A program made the translations under genes and the position numbers. From positions 213,680 to 277,679 of the forward strand of contig CABMJJ010000009.1 of assembly GCA_902386555.1 (NCBI GenBank): DNA of 64,000 nucleotides. Reading direction: 5' to 3'. The DNA is from Candidatus Bilamarchaeum dharawalense (GTDB taxonomy: Archaea; Micrarchaeota; Micrarchaeia; Anstonellales; Bilamarchaeaceae). The notes under the pieces were generated by a model. The model saw only the letters and a program-made list of their open reading frames with translations. It was not told the DNA's origin and did no database searches. Of the stretch, positions 46,692-57,073 are shown in pieces (the stretch's first letter is position 1; every line of letters begins with the position of its first letter).

Positions 46692-48935
46692 TTAGTTAGA
46701 AAAAGAAACTCTGCGAAGCATTACTGTTTTATCGTCATCGGTTTTACCTGGACGTAACTCGGTGCACTGACAGATGGTTTCGAAACTAGTTACGGCAGTG
46801 GGGGTGGGTTTACCCTCGGCATCCAGAATAGGTTTGCCATCTGGACCTTCCAATACCGGTCCATCCTGATTATCCGCTCTTCTAGATTCAGCCATGTTAA
46901 TAAGCGCAGCTCTTGCCTCCGCAAGATCACCATGGTATAATTCTATTACTCTGGCAAATTCGTGGGGACACACAGGTACTCCAACACCATCGCTATTTGC
47001 AACGACAATATCTCCATTTTCAAGGATTATTGGTTCATGTTGGTATACGCGATTATTGATGAAAATAAGCCCTGCGCCTGCGCCTGCTGCAGAACCAATG
47101 TGATTTGCTGGGAATGGAAATTCTTTGGTTTTTTCAAGAACAAGTTTATAAAACTCTCTTGTTTGCTCTGGAGTAAGGTTGTGCAATTCCAAACCTTTTC
47201 TTCTAAGATCAGCCAGGACAAACTCATAGGCAAAGGAAAGACTTCTAGAATGACCAGTACTTTCCTCGAGTGTTTCACCATCACGAATTATTCTCCAATC
47301 ACTGTCGCCGCAGTGGATACCATAAAATTCTTTGCCTTTTTGAAATGTTACGGTAACCGTAGTTCCCATGTTATTTTCCTGGTAACTGGAATCGTTGGTT
47401 TTGGAGTTAATTTGTTCCATAACAATGGCAAGGTCTATCATGACAATAATACGTCTAACATCTTCCGGTGTTTTGAGCCAGCCAGCTATGGCAGCTAATT
47501 CAAAAACTTCTTTTGCAATTTCACTTGCTCTTTCACCACCAAAATGTCCGCCCATTCCATCAAATACAGCATCCAGTTGGATCACATGGCCACCGGGTGT
47601 GATGATGGTAGCTGAAGAAAAATTATCTTCACAAACTTTCGGATTGCCATTTTCGTCTCTTTTGGCTTTCATCACAGTATCATTGTAGGAAACTTCCCCG
47701 TGGGCTGAATGTTCGACCCAAAGAAAACTACGAAGAAGATTGAATTGTGCTTCTTTGAAAGCAGCTCGCCTAAGAGAACCCAGATCCATTGCCGAATCAA
47801 ATGCTGCAATATCCAGAATATTGGGCTGATATCTGCGATTGCTGGTTGGACTTACAAATGCTCTTCTTAATGCGTTTTGAATTTCTGGACTCAGATCTCT
47901 ATCTGAAAATGATTCGTCCAGGCTTGTGGGTAAATTTTCCGCCGATCGCTTATAACGACCCTTATGCTGGGGAAGAGAAACGAATGAATCAACCAAACCA
48001 ACTTCCTCTCTTGAAAATTTTGGATCAGGATCAAAACGAACTTTGTGAGCTAGAGAAGCAGCAGTAAACAGATCCAAAGAACCATGGTGCCAGTATTGAC
48101 ATCGTTCTTCCATTGGCGTTTTAAACCATAGATCATAGTGTGCATGAAGTTTTTCTCCAATGTGATTATAGGCAGTAGTGGCAACTGAACGATCCAGAAC
48201 AAAACCTTTTTTTCCTGGAGTTAAAATGGAAACGTTTTCAACGCGCTCCAGCCAACGGAGAATTTCAACATCCTGTTCAGTTAATTTTTTCCTTTCAGCA
48301 GTGAGCACTGTTCTAAGGGAATCCAAGGATGCTCGAGATGGATATAGAGCATTCCATAATTTGCTAAGTGTTTGATTATCATTTCCCACCCATGCAGTGA
48401 AGAGTTCAAGTTTCAAAGCCATTTCAGGTGGAACTATGGACTGAAACCGTGCCTGGGTTGGAAGAACAGATCTCATGGGAGTGAACATAAGTGAATTTAG
48501 AAATTGTGCCTGGAGATAGGAGGGTGCGATTGCAACTGCTTCCAATTGCTCCTGTTGTGTTGCTGGAGTGAAATTGCATTTTTCAATAAGTGATTCTACA
48601 GTAGCATTACGGGTTTGAATTTCCTGTTTCCAGGTTGGTAGTGCCCAGCCTTCAGTGACCACAATTTGCATTCTTAAATCTCTCACACCCGCATGCAATT
48701 GTAGAAATTGCTCCAATGTTTGCTGGTCAAAGGGTGTACCTTTTTTACCTAAAACCATGATTATGAAATCTTTTTCTGTTGAGGTTAGTTGAGTAAAAAT
48801 TTGTTCACTGCGATTAATCGGAATGGGTTCGTAGACATGTACCCCCCACTTGTAGGCTAAAGAACGAACAACCATAGCTAGGTGTGGCTGTAATACATGA
48901 TGACCTTGTGAACGACGAGGATCTGTCTCTGCCAT
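46692..48935 (-). CDS. PP2C-type protein phosphatase-like protein with a long novel N-terminal region
   Basis: DAVFDGMGGHFGGERASE; MGTTVTVTF; HCGDSDWRIIRDG; VVANSDGVGV. N-term VVRSLAYKWGVHVYEPI shared with the 49976..51643 product. Confidence 0.7.
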   Translation of the reverse strand: MAETDPRRSQGHHVLQPHLAMVVRSLAYKWGVHVYEPIPINRSEQIFTQLTSTEKDFIIMVLGKKGTPFDQQTLEQFLQLHAGVRDLRMQIVVTEGWALPTWKQEIQTRNATVESLIEKCNFTPATQQEQLEAVAIAPSYLQAQFLNSLMFTPMRSVLPTQARFQSIVPPEMALKLELFTAWVGNDNQTLSKLWNALYPSRASLDSLRTVLTAERKKLTEQDVEILRWLERVENVSILTPGKKGFVLDRSVATTAYNHIGEKLHAHYDLWFKTPMEERCQYWHHGSLDLFTAASLAHKVRFDPDPKFSREEVGLVDSFVSLPQHKGRYKRSAENLPTSLDESFSDRDLSPEIQNALRRAFVSPTSNRRYQPNILDIAAFDSAMDLGSLRRAAFKEAQFNLLRSFLWVEHSAHGEVSYNDTVMKAKRDENGNPKVCEDNFSSATIITPGGHVIQLDAVFDGMGGHFGGERASEIAKEVFELAAIAGWLKTPEDVRRIIVMIDLAIVMEQINSKTNDSSYQENNMGTTVTVTFQKGKEFYGIHCGDSDWRIIRDGETLEESTGHSRSLSFAYEFVLADLRRKGLELHNLTPEQTREFYKLVLEKTKEFPFPANHIGSAAGAGAGLIFINNRVYQHEPIILENGDIVVANSDGVGVPVCPHEFARVIELYHGDLAEARAALINMAESRRADNQDGPVLEGPDGKPILDAEGKPTPTAVTSFETICQCTELRPGKTDDDKTVMLRRVSFSN

Positions 48936-49002
48936 TTTATCTCCTGTACTTATAAGTGTAAATTTGTGGGAATCGATTTATAAATCTATGGAAAGTTTTT
49001 TA

Positions 49003-49707
49003 CTAGGAAACAGGGACTTGGAAAATGACACCAACCGCATAACCAGCAACTGCAGCAGCACCACCAATTATCATGAGTTCGAATCCACCAACGAACCATT
49101 TGCCGGAAATTTGATGACTTTTGTATGCACCCAAAACAAAGAGAGTGATGAAAGAGAGGATTAATCCTAGCCAAATGGAGGTTGAAACTGGGAAAAAGAA
49201 GAATGGAAAAAGTGGGATCAGAGAACCAATAATTGCACTCACTCCAACAAGAATACTTTGCTTCACTGGACTCATTCCATCCCGTGGATCTTCGAGGTGA
49301 AGCTCGTCCTTCATCATTGTTTCAAGCCAAACTTTTTTATTTGAAATAATTTTATCAACAACCTGATCCAGGAGTTTGCCTGAAAATCCCTTGGCTTTGT
49401 AAATCTGGACGATTTCATCTTTTTCACGTTCAGGAAGATTCTCCATTTCCCAAAGCTCTCGTTTTAGTTCGGCATCGTAATGCTCAACTTCTGCGCGTGA
49501 AGAAGTGAACGCAACTGCAGCCATGCTAACACTTTCAGCAAAGGCAGCCGCAAGACCAGCAAGAATAACTAGAGGCGTTGATTGGGTTGCAACAGCTACA
49601 CCTAATATAATACCAAGAACATTGACCAGGCCGTCCTGTCCACCTAGAATTAGATTTCGGAAAAGTTCACCGCGACCAGTGCGGTGTTGTTCTGCATGTT
49701 CTTGCAT
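49003..49707 (-). CDS. VIT1/CCC1-family transporter
   Basis: RNLILGGQDGLVNVLGIILGVA; SVSMAAVAFTSSRAEVEHY; DPRDGMSPVKQSILVGVSAIIGSLIPL. Confidence 0.85.
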   Translation of the reverse strand: MQEHAEQHRTGRGELFRNLILGGQDGLVNVLGIILGVAVATQSTPLVILAGLAAAFAESVSMAAVAFTSSRAEVEHYDAELKRELWEMENLPEREKDEIVQIYKAKGFSGKLLDQVVDKIISNKKVWLETMMKDELHLEDPRDGMSPVKQSILVGVSAIIGSLIPLFPFFFFPVSTSIWLGLILSFITLFVLGAYKSHQISGKWFVGGFELMIIGGAAAVAGYAVGVIFQVPVS

Positions 49708-49736
49708 ATGTTTTCTTAGTATTATAAACTTAAAAA

Positions 49737-49888
49737 TGGACTTGAGGGGACTCGCACCCCTGGCCTCCTGAATGCGAATCAGGCGCTCTGCTTCCAGCTT
49801 TTAGGAATTACTTCCTAAAAGATATTTCTCTAGTTTGACATTTTTCGCGAAGCGAAAAATTAACAAAACCAAACTGAGCTACAAGCCC
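49737..49888 (-). tRNA. tRNA-Ala(CGC) with a D-loop insertion of about 76 nt (about 49798..49873)
   Basis: GGGCTTG/CAAGTCC with G3:U70; CCTGA TTCGCAT TCAGG; T-loop TGCGAGT; D-stem GCTC/GAGC separated by 87 nt. Confidence 0.82.
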
Positions 49889-49975
49889 GAAAAATGTTAT
49901 TATATTAATGCCAAATATAAAATAATGCTTTACTGAACACAAAAAATTAGTAAATATATTCTACACGTTAGTTTA

Positions 49976-51643
49976 TTATATAGAACCTGAGTGCGTGCTT
50001 TCTTCCTGATCCCTAGCCCATCTATCGGCCATGGTATCCAGGTGACTGCGAACTCTTTGAAATTTTTCTGCAAGTGCTTTTTGATAGTCTGGATTGCTGG
50101 CATAGTCATCAGATCCATAACCATAGCGCTGCATTTGAGTTATCACAAATCGGGTATATCTTGTGAGTGCAGTTAACTCCCTAGATGTTAGGTCAAATTC
50201 AAGCATTAGACTGGCACGATGGCGTTGTGCAATATCACTCTCACCAGATGGTAATTCTAAAAATAGATCAATGTATTTGTCAAGAGCTTTGGAAAGTTGA
50301 TCGTATCTTTTTGTGACCAGCCCAGAATCTGCATGAACCACTCTCATGGGAAGATGATCTGCCAATGGAAGGATTCGACCATTGGAACGAATGCTTTCCA
50401 AAAATGCATCTATTTCTTGATATCTTTCTTCGCGCATTAATCTATATACTCGCCAGAGACCGGCATTTAATTCAAACAAGGGACTGCTTGGATCATCATG
50501 CAGCCCGAGAATCCTTTTTCTTGTAGTACCATGGCTCATGTCAAAGGAAACCGTATCCTGAACTCTGACTCCCCTTGCCCCGTCTAACTTCCTTTCCCTG
50601 GCTGTTTTTTCAACATACTCTGCATATTCAACTATTGGAGTTAATAGGAAAGACATGGGGTTACTTAACACTGCACCACGGACAGGAGCACCAACAATAT
50701 TAATTCCTGGAGGGTTTTTTGCTTGTGCATATTTCATGAACAAACCTTCATCAGTAACTGCAATGCAAAGATCGTGAAATTTAGTGGAAACCACAAAATT
50801 AAGATGACGACCATAGGCTCCCTCTTTTTTATCTCCAGACCACCAGAAACCAACTAAGGTTGATGGTTTGTCCTCGGGCCTTTGGAAATCAAGTGGAGGG
50901 GCTCCTGATTTCATTGAATTTTGGATCATTCTTTCCGCATTTTTTATCATGTTCTCTGCAACCTGAAGTTCATACTCCCCTTGAGCAACTGCGTTGATTC
51001 CCAATTGTTGCAGGCTAAACAGCATACAGGAACGACCATGGGAGAGAACATGAAGGGTGTGAGCTTTAGCATAAACAGCGTCGATTGTTTTTTGAATATC
51101 CCAATCAAAATTTTGCAAATGTTCATTCTCGCCTTTCCAATAGATTTTACGGGTTTTGCCTTCGTTATCAATATATCTTACTTCGCCAACAAATCTTCGC
51201 CAGCTTTCCTGGGATTTGGAACGGTAGGCAAAATTTAATCTTGTCTCACCATTAACATGTACGAAGACTGGAATAGCTTGATAACCAATGTTAATTGGAC
51301 TGCCAACAGCCACCCAACCATCCTGGATGTTGATAACTTCCCGGATTCGAAATGCTTCTGGATTTTGAGCCATAAGCTCACGGATATAGGTATCATATCT
51401 TTTTACAAGCAATTCGGCAGTTGTCCTTTCTGACGACTCTACGGCAATTGTTGCATTGGGATCAAGAGTGGTAAACTTTTTTGGAACCTGACCGACTTCA
51501 AAAATCCTAGCTGGCTTGGGAGTTTGTTTTGGTAGTACGATTGGATCTGCAAATGGCATGCCCCATTTGTATGCCAGTGATCTTGCTATCACTGACGGAT
51601 CAATACAGTGAGGATTATATTTCAACGGACGTTCTGGGCGCAT
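49976..51643 (-). CDS. Hypothetical protein, N-term motif shared with the PP2C-like protein
   Basis: 555 aa; IARSLAYKWGMPFADPI near N-term. Confidence 0.6.
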   Translation of the reverse strand: MRPERPLKYNPHCIDPSVIARSLAYKWGMPFADPIVLPKQTPKPARIFEVGQVPKKFTTLDPNATIAVESSERTTAELLVKRYDTYIRELMAQNPEAFRIREVINIQDGWVAVGSPINIGYQAIPVFVHVNGETRLNFAYRSKSQESWRRFVGEVRYIDNEGKTRKIYWKGENEHLQNFDWDIQKTIDAVYAKAHTLHVLSHGRSCMLFSLQQLGINAVAQGEYELQVAENMIKNAERMIQNSMKSGAPPLDFQRPEDKPSTLVGFWWSGDKKEGAYGRHLNFVVSTKFHDLCIAVTDEGLFMKYAQAKNPPGINIVGAPVRGAVLSNPMSFLLTPIVEYAEYVEKTARERKLDGARGVRVQDTVSFDMSHGTTRKRILGLHDDPSSPLFELNAGLWRVYRLMREERYQEIDAFLESIRSNGRILPLADHLPMRVVHADSGLVTKRYDQLSKALDKYIDLFLELPSGESDIAQRHRASLMLEFDLTSRELTALTRYTRFVITQMQRYGYGSDDYASNPDYQKALAEKFQRVRSHLDTMADRWARDQEESTHSGSI

Positions 51644-51755
51644 AAATAAACCTTGGGGATGTGATTATATGTGTTAATTAGTGTAGAAACAGTTTTTAAA
51701 TATAACTAAAATGCGGTTTTTTATATATTAGTGTACAATTCCTCCTAAGATTCTA

Positions 51756-52844
51756 ATGTTACCTAATATCTATAAAGGAAATTATGTACTACTGGCAATA
51801 TTCCCGATTATACTGATTGCACTGTCCCTATATTTCATACCATCAATTAAACTTGGTGTGGATTTTCAGGGAGGTACGTTAGTTACACTTTCACTGAAAG
51901 AAAATGTTAATGCAGAAGAACTTCAGAATCAGCTAAAAACAGAAGGTTTGGATGCCTCGGTACAGGTTTTTCAAACTGCAGTTGGAACACGAGCTGAGAT
52001 AGAGGTACCCCAAAGTCAAAATCTCATAAAGGCCGATGACCTACGAACAAAGTTTAATACTTTATTGCCAGAGGTCACCCAGTTGGAGGTTGCCAATTAT
52101 CAAAATGCAACTTTTGATGAGGAGTACAAAGCAAAGAAAGCTGAACTTGATGGAATAGCTGACGAGATGTTTGGCCTTGCAGGAAAAGACCGCAATAAAC
52201 TGAATATTTCAAGCACCAACGAACTGCAACAGGCATTTACTCAAGCCTATTCTGATGTTTATAAAAATTACCAGGATTCTATCTCACAGCCAATAAACAA
52301 ACATGTTCAATATGATTCCATTTCAGTCCAGACCGTAAGTCCTGCACTTACCACACATTTTATCGAGGTTGCAACTAATATCGTAATACTTTCGATTGCA
52401 CTAAGTCTTATTTTGGTCTTCATATTTTTCAGAACAGTGGCCCCAAGTTTAGCAGTTTTACTGGGTGCCTTGAGTGATATTACCATTGCCCTTGGTGCCA
52501 TGGGACTATTGGGGGTACCATTAACACTTGCATCTTTTGCTGCATTGCTTATGCTTCTTGCATTCTCACTTGATACGGATATACTACTAACAACCAGATT
52601 GCTCAAGAGAAAGGGTGACCCAAGGGAAAATGCCTTTGATGCGATGAAAACAGGTATGACCATGAGCATCATGGCCATGATTGCATTTCTTGCATTATTC
52701 ATTCTTGCAAGTCTTACGCACATACCAACCTACTATGAAATATCAGCCGTGGCAATTGCCGGTTTAGTAGGGGACATTTTTGCCACATGGGGCATCAATG
52801 GTGTGATAATTTTATACTATGTCGAACACAGGAGGAGAGCCTAA
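51756..52844 (+). CDS. secF: Protein translocase subunit SecF
   Basis: LGVDFQGGTLV; single 6-TM domain ending GDIFATWGINGVIILYYVEHRRRA. Confidence 0.88.
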   Translation: MLPNIYKGNYVLLAIFPIILIALSLYFIPSIKLGVDFQGGTLVTLSLKENVNAEELQNQLKTEGLDASVQVFQTAVGTRAEIEVPQSQNLIKADDLRTKFNTLLPEVTQLEVANYQNATFDEEYKAKKAELDGIADEMFGLAGKDRNKLNISSTNELQQAFTQAYSDVYKNYQDSISQPINKHVQYDSISVQTVSPALTTHFIEVATNIVILSIALSLILVFIFFRTVAPSLAVLLGALSDITIALGAMGLLGVPLTLASFAALLMLLAFSLDTDILLTTRLLKRKGDPRENAFDAMKTGMTMSIMAMIAFLALFILASLTHIPTYYEISAVAIAGLVGDIFATWGINGVIILYYVEHRRRA

Positions 52845-54559
52845 TGGAATTCTACAAAGACACGCATTTTCTTTTCCTGCTGGTCGTGTTCTTGATATTT
52901 GCAGCAGCCATAACCTTCTTTGCAAGCTGGCTACTCATAGTTGCCCTGATGTTCTTTGGAATCACTTCCTTGATGTGGAAGGAGTCACACATTAAATTGT
53001 CTGGAATGGTATTCCTTGTTTTGCTAGCATTGCTAAGTATCTATGTCCATGGTATGAACTTTGGTATTGATTTTGTCGGTGGTACCAGAATTCCGGTTGT
53101 TCTTGAGCATTCCGTTGATCAGCAAACCATGAATGAGATGGTAAACACAATAAAAAGCAGGGCAAACACCCTTGGTCTTAAGGAAATTAAGGCAAGGGCA
53201 GTTGGAAACACGATCATAAATGTTGAAGTTGCAAGCAGTGATGAGGCAACCATTGCATATATTGAAAAAACTCTATCACAGCAGGGCGTTTACCTTGGTG
53301 TTGTTGATGGTAAGGTTGCAGTAAGCGGAGATCATATTTTTAGAACATCAATTCATGCACTTGCAGCAAATGAATTGATACAGCAGGGAAATGCTGATTG
53401 GGGTGTTGGTTTTTCAGTGGATAGGGAAGGGGGAGACCTTTTTGCAAATGCAGCAAAAGGCAAAGCAGATTACCCGGTTTACATGTTCATAGACCGTCCA
53501 AATGATGCGGTATTATTTTACGATAAAGAAACCTTCAAATCATACATGCTAGCTGATGCTGGAGAAAAAGAATCAGTCAAAGCATTAACTGAAATGCTCA
53601 GGCTGGAGGATGGTAAGGATATCCCAGTTTATATCATACAGGATATGCCAGCTAACTTAACTGCTGCGACCAACTTAACAAAGGCAATGGTGGCATCCAA
53701 TGTTTCAGCTGAAGTAAAGGAAAATTTAACCAAACGCGGCTTTACTGTTGTTGAGTACCCAGAAGAAAAAATGAAACCAGGATTCATGAGAACGCGAACC
53801 GGTGTGCTTGTGGTAGATAAACTGGAGGCAGCAGGATTGCTTACCTCACCACTTCTTAGCGGTGGAGTTACCAGCGGGGTTCCAAATTATAATTATGTTA
53901 TCACTGGGCGAGTTGAATCCACAGGCAGTGCAACGGACAAGAACAAAGCGGCACTTGAAAAAGTAAAAAGTATTGAATCTATTTTGAAAGGTGGCGCGCT
54001 TCCAGTCCAGATTTCGCTTGGTTCACGAACAACATTGCCAGCATCACTGGGAAGCCAGTTCTTGGAGTTGAGCTTACTTGCCATAGGCGGATCACTTATT
54101 GCCATTGCAGCACTTATAGGTATTAGATACAGAAATATTCGAGCAACCATGCCCATTGTTCTTATTAGTTTAGCAGAACTGGTTATTTTACTTGCGATAC
54201 TTGGATCATTCACCATTGATTTGGCAGCCATGGCCGGAATTATTGCAGCCATTGGTGTTGGCGTGGATGCACAGATAGTTATTACCGATGAACTTTTGAA
54301 AAAAGATGATCATAAGATGTCTGAAAAAGTCGAATTGGCCTTTGGTATCATCAAAACAAATGCCATTGTTGCAATATTTTCAATGCTTCCACTTTTGTTT
54401 TCCGGCCTTGTTGAGATTATTGGTTTTGCCATGTCTACCATGCTTGGTGCTTTGCTTGGGTATCTTTTGACAAGACCAGCCTATGCAGCATTGGTGGAGA
54501 AGGTATTGGATGCAGAAAAGAAAGGAGAAGAACACAAACACGGACACCCAATTGCCTAG
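52844..54559 (+). CDS. secD: Protein translocase subunit SecD
   Basis: GIDFVGGTRI; LGLKEIKARAVGN; MAGIIAAIGVGVDAQIVITDE; overlaps secF stop. Confidence 0.88.
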   Translation: MEFYKDTHFLFLLVVFLIFAAAITFFASWLLIVALMFFGITSLMWKESHIKLSGMVFLVLLALLSIYVHGMNFGIDFVGGTRIPVVLEHSVDQQTMNEMVNTIKSRANTLGLKEIKARAVGNTIINVEVASSDEATIAYIEKTLSQQGVYLGVVDGKVAVSGDHIFRTSIHALAANELIQQGNADWGVGFSVDREGGDLFANAAKGKADYPVYMFIDRPNDAVLFYDKETFKSYMLADAGEKESVKALTEMLRLEDGKDIPVYIIQDMPANLTAATNLTKAMVASNVSAEVKENLTKRGFTVVEYPEEKMKPGFMRTRTGVLVVDKLEAAGLLTSPLLSGGVTSGVPNYNYVITGRVESTGSATDKNKAALEKVKSIESILKGGALPVQISLGSRTTLPASLGSQFLELSLLAIGGSLIAIAALIGIRYRNIRATMPIVLISLAELVILLAILGSFTIDLAAMAGIIAAIGVGVDAQIVITDELLKKDDHKMSEKVELAFGIIKTNAIVAIFSMLPLLFSGLVEIIGFAMSTMLGALLGYLLTRPAYAALVEKVLDAEKKGEEHKHGHPIA

Positions 54560-54620
54560 ATTTCTGCACTGGATTTCAATTGAGCCAACAGTTAAAAACT
54601 CTAATTGAATTAGTAGGAAC

Positions 54621-57071
54621 ATGTGTAACTTATACCTAGAAGGTACAAGGGCAATTGTGGACCTGGCCAAGTGTCCCTACGAATTTGCCTCACCTGAATT
54701 TCTTAATCTTCACCTAAAAGATCTTTCCACCACCGAGTCTCCCATAAAAACTCTTAGATATGAGGAAGAAATAGTTGTAGAATTAAATGAAGAAAAGACA
54801 ACCATTCTAACCCAATATGCATCTTTTATTCGCCAACTTGAAACCATATTGCTTAAAGATGATATTTACGGTTTGAAACAGGACCCGGCCAATGAAGGAC
54901 GACGTAAACTACTGAAACGATTTTACGAATATGTTTTCTTGAATCCGATGATGGCATCGCAACAGCTGAGAGACTACAATGAGACCGAACCGGAAAAAGC
55001 AATTTATGTTAAAGGCTATCAAACTTTCAAAAGCTGGGTTGCTGGAATTCTGAAAAGCTACGAAAATACCAAATTGTACAGCCTGGTAAAAGAAACTGGG
55101 GACCTGCGTGCAGCATTTCTGGAATTGGTTGGACTAAAAACACTTTATTTTGTCCCATCATTGGTGTTGGGTATCCCAAAGGAAGCTGTGCCACTAAAAG
55201 GCCCGGAGGCAAAATACAGTTTGCCATTTGGAGTGGATGTGCAGATATATGAAATACCAGGTGCCGAAGCCTATCTTTATGTTCAGGAAAACAAAATCGT
55301 AGATACTCTGTCACAGGACCTGAACAAACTTCTAAAAACTACCATCAACGAGCAATTCAAGGAAACCTTTTCCAATGTCGACTGGGACATTTTAATGAAT
55401 TTGAAAACCAGAGAATATCGCCAATTTTTCATTGACAGGGCCGTTATTGATGGAATAGAGATAACACCTCAACAGGCCATGGCCATGGGTCACGAGTGTG
55501 CAGCTTGGGTGGTTGGTCTTGGGGCACACATAGAAAATTTATCATTGGATAAGGAGAATATTACAGATATCTATATCGACAGTGAAAACTCACCCTTGTA
55601 TGTTGAACATGCAAAATATGGCCTTTGCCACACTCTCTATAGGTATAATCGTGATCTGCTCGACAGATCATTCAAAAATATTGTTTATACACTTAGGGGG
55701 ACTAGAAAATTCGATGAAAGCAATCCCATTGTGGATGTTGTATTGAAAAGACTCTCCATGAGGTGCCACCTTCAAAGACCACCGGCAACATTTGGTGAAT
55801 TACAGGCAGCACTTAGAATTATGAAGGAACAACCATTCACCTATGCCCAGTATCTTAATTTTGGATCGTTTACTCCGCTTTTTGCTGGTTATGATGATAC
55901 CATGGTTACCCTTGGATGTTCGGAAGCAGTTCTCGGACTGAAAGGTGTGGGAAAAACTTCTTTCACTGCAGCTAAGATTACGTCCATAGGTACCAGAAGA
56001 AGAGTGATTCCTGTTCAGGATATTGAGGAAATTCCAGTTCGTGCATTTAGAAAACGAGGATTCCATATTGGTGCTGCCAGAGTTCAGAGTTCTGATTCAG
56101 AAGAATCAAACACCAAGGAACTTGATCTTGTTACCATGGCCAATGCACTTCTGCGTATGGGTGATGCTGCACTTATTATCAACGAAGTCCGATCGCGTGT
56201 CGCAGTTCAGGGTATTATTAACCTGTTAAACACCCAGCCAGGTGTCTTCCTGCTCTACAACCTTCATGCCGAATCTCTTCGAGATATACAGGACAGATTG
56301 GAATTGGTATTTGGTCTTCCTGCGGCAAGTATGTATGCTACCGACAGATACACTTTCCTCAAGAAAGTCAGATTTGGAAGAAAAGGAAGAGTCTATCGTG
56401 TTCTGGGTTTTGAATTTGAAAGTGACATTGAAGAGAAAAAGTTTGCTGAGGTATTTAGATTTAAGAGAGGGGATAGCATAACCAACTGCACCTGGGAAGC
56501 TAAATTCCTAAGAAACCCAGAAGCAAGCATGTGGGACTTTGATAAGGTGAATATCAAAAAACTCACTAAAGAGCTAGATATTGCATTTGTACCACCAGCA
56601 CTTGGAAGAAGAAGTGAAGAAACCGGTATTTCTCCAGAGCAGTACATGTTACAGGCATTCTGGAAGGGAAAAATGTATTATGAAATATTCAAACTCAGCC
56701 AACAAATGAACGATAAGTTGATGCTTGAACTGGATTTTGTACTTAAGGTGAATACGGCGGCAGGAAGATTGCTTGTTTCCATGGAAAAAGAACAGGGAGA
56801 AATTGACTTTGGAGAAGCATGGGAACGCTGGGTGCCTATGTTCAAAGAAGTTGTTAAACAAGACCTGGAAAAACGAAAATTGGGTGCTGTTCCGGATATA
56901 CCTGTGGAAACAGAAGTTGAAGCACCACAACCAAAAAGCGAAATTGAAGATGAACCCGCTGCTGAGGAAGAGAGCGATGAAGGAACCAGACCAGAAGACG
57001 AAGAAGATCCAAGGCTACGAACACTGAGAGAAAAATTAAGAGAAAAAAGATTGGCTGCAAAGAAAAAATAA
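54621..57071 (+). CDS. Type II/IV secretion system ATPase (VirB11/TadA/GspE-like)
   Basis: GLKGVGKTSF Walker A; IPVQDIEEIPVRAF; ALIINEVRSRVAVQGIINLLNTQPG; NLHAESLRDIQDR. Confidence 0.85.
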   Translation: MCNLYLEGTRAIVDLAKCPYEFASPEFLNLHLKDLSTTESPIKTLRYEEEIVVELNEEKTTILTQYASFIRQLETILLKDDIYGLKQDPANEGRRKLLKRFYEYVFLNPMMASQQLRDYNETEPEKAIYVKGYQTFKSWVAGILKSYENTKLYSLVKETGDLRAAFLELVGLKTLYFVPSLVLGIPKEAVPLKGPEAKYSLPFGVDVQIYEIPGAEAYLYVQENKIVDTLSQDLNKLLKTTINEQFKETFSNVDWDILMNLKTREYRQFFIDRAVIDGIEITPQQAMAMGHECAAWVVGLGAHIENLSLDKENITDIYIDSENSPLYVEHAKYGLCHTLYRYNRDLLDRSFKNIVYTLRGTRKFDESNPIVDVVLKRLSMRCHLQRPPATFGELQAALRIMKEQPFTYAQYLNFGSFTPLFAGYDDTMVTLGCSEAVLGLKGVGKTSFTAAKITSIGTRRRVIPVQDIEEIPVRAFRKRGFHIGAARVQSSDSEESNTKELDLVTMANALLRMGDAALIINEVRSRVAVQGIINLLNTQPGVFLLYNLHAESLRDIQDRLELVFGLPAASMYATDRYTFLKKVRFGRKGRVYRVLGFEFESDIEEKKFAEVFRFKRGDSITNCTWEAKFLRNPEASMWDFDKVNIKKLTKELDIAFVPPALGRRSEETGISPEQYMLQAFWKGKMYYEIFKLSQQMNDKLMLELDFVLKVNTAAGRLLVSMEKEQGEIDFGEAWERWVPMFKEVVKQDLEKRKLGAVPDIPVETEVEAPQPKSEIEDEPAAEEESDEGTRPEDEEDPRLRTLREKLREKRLAAKKK

Positions 57072-57073
57072 AT

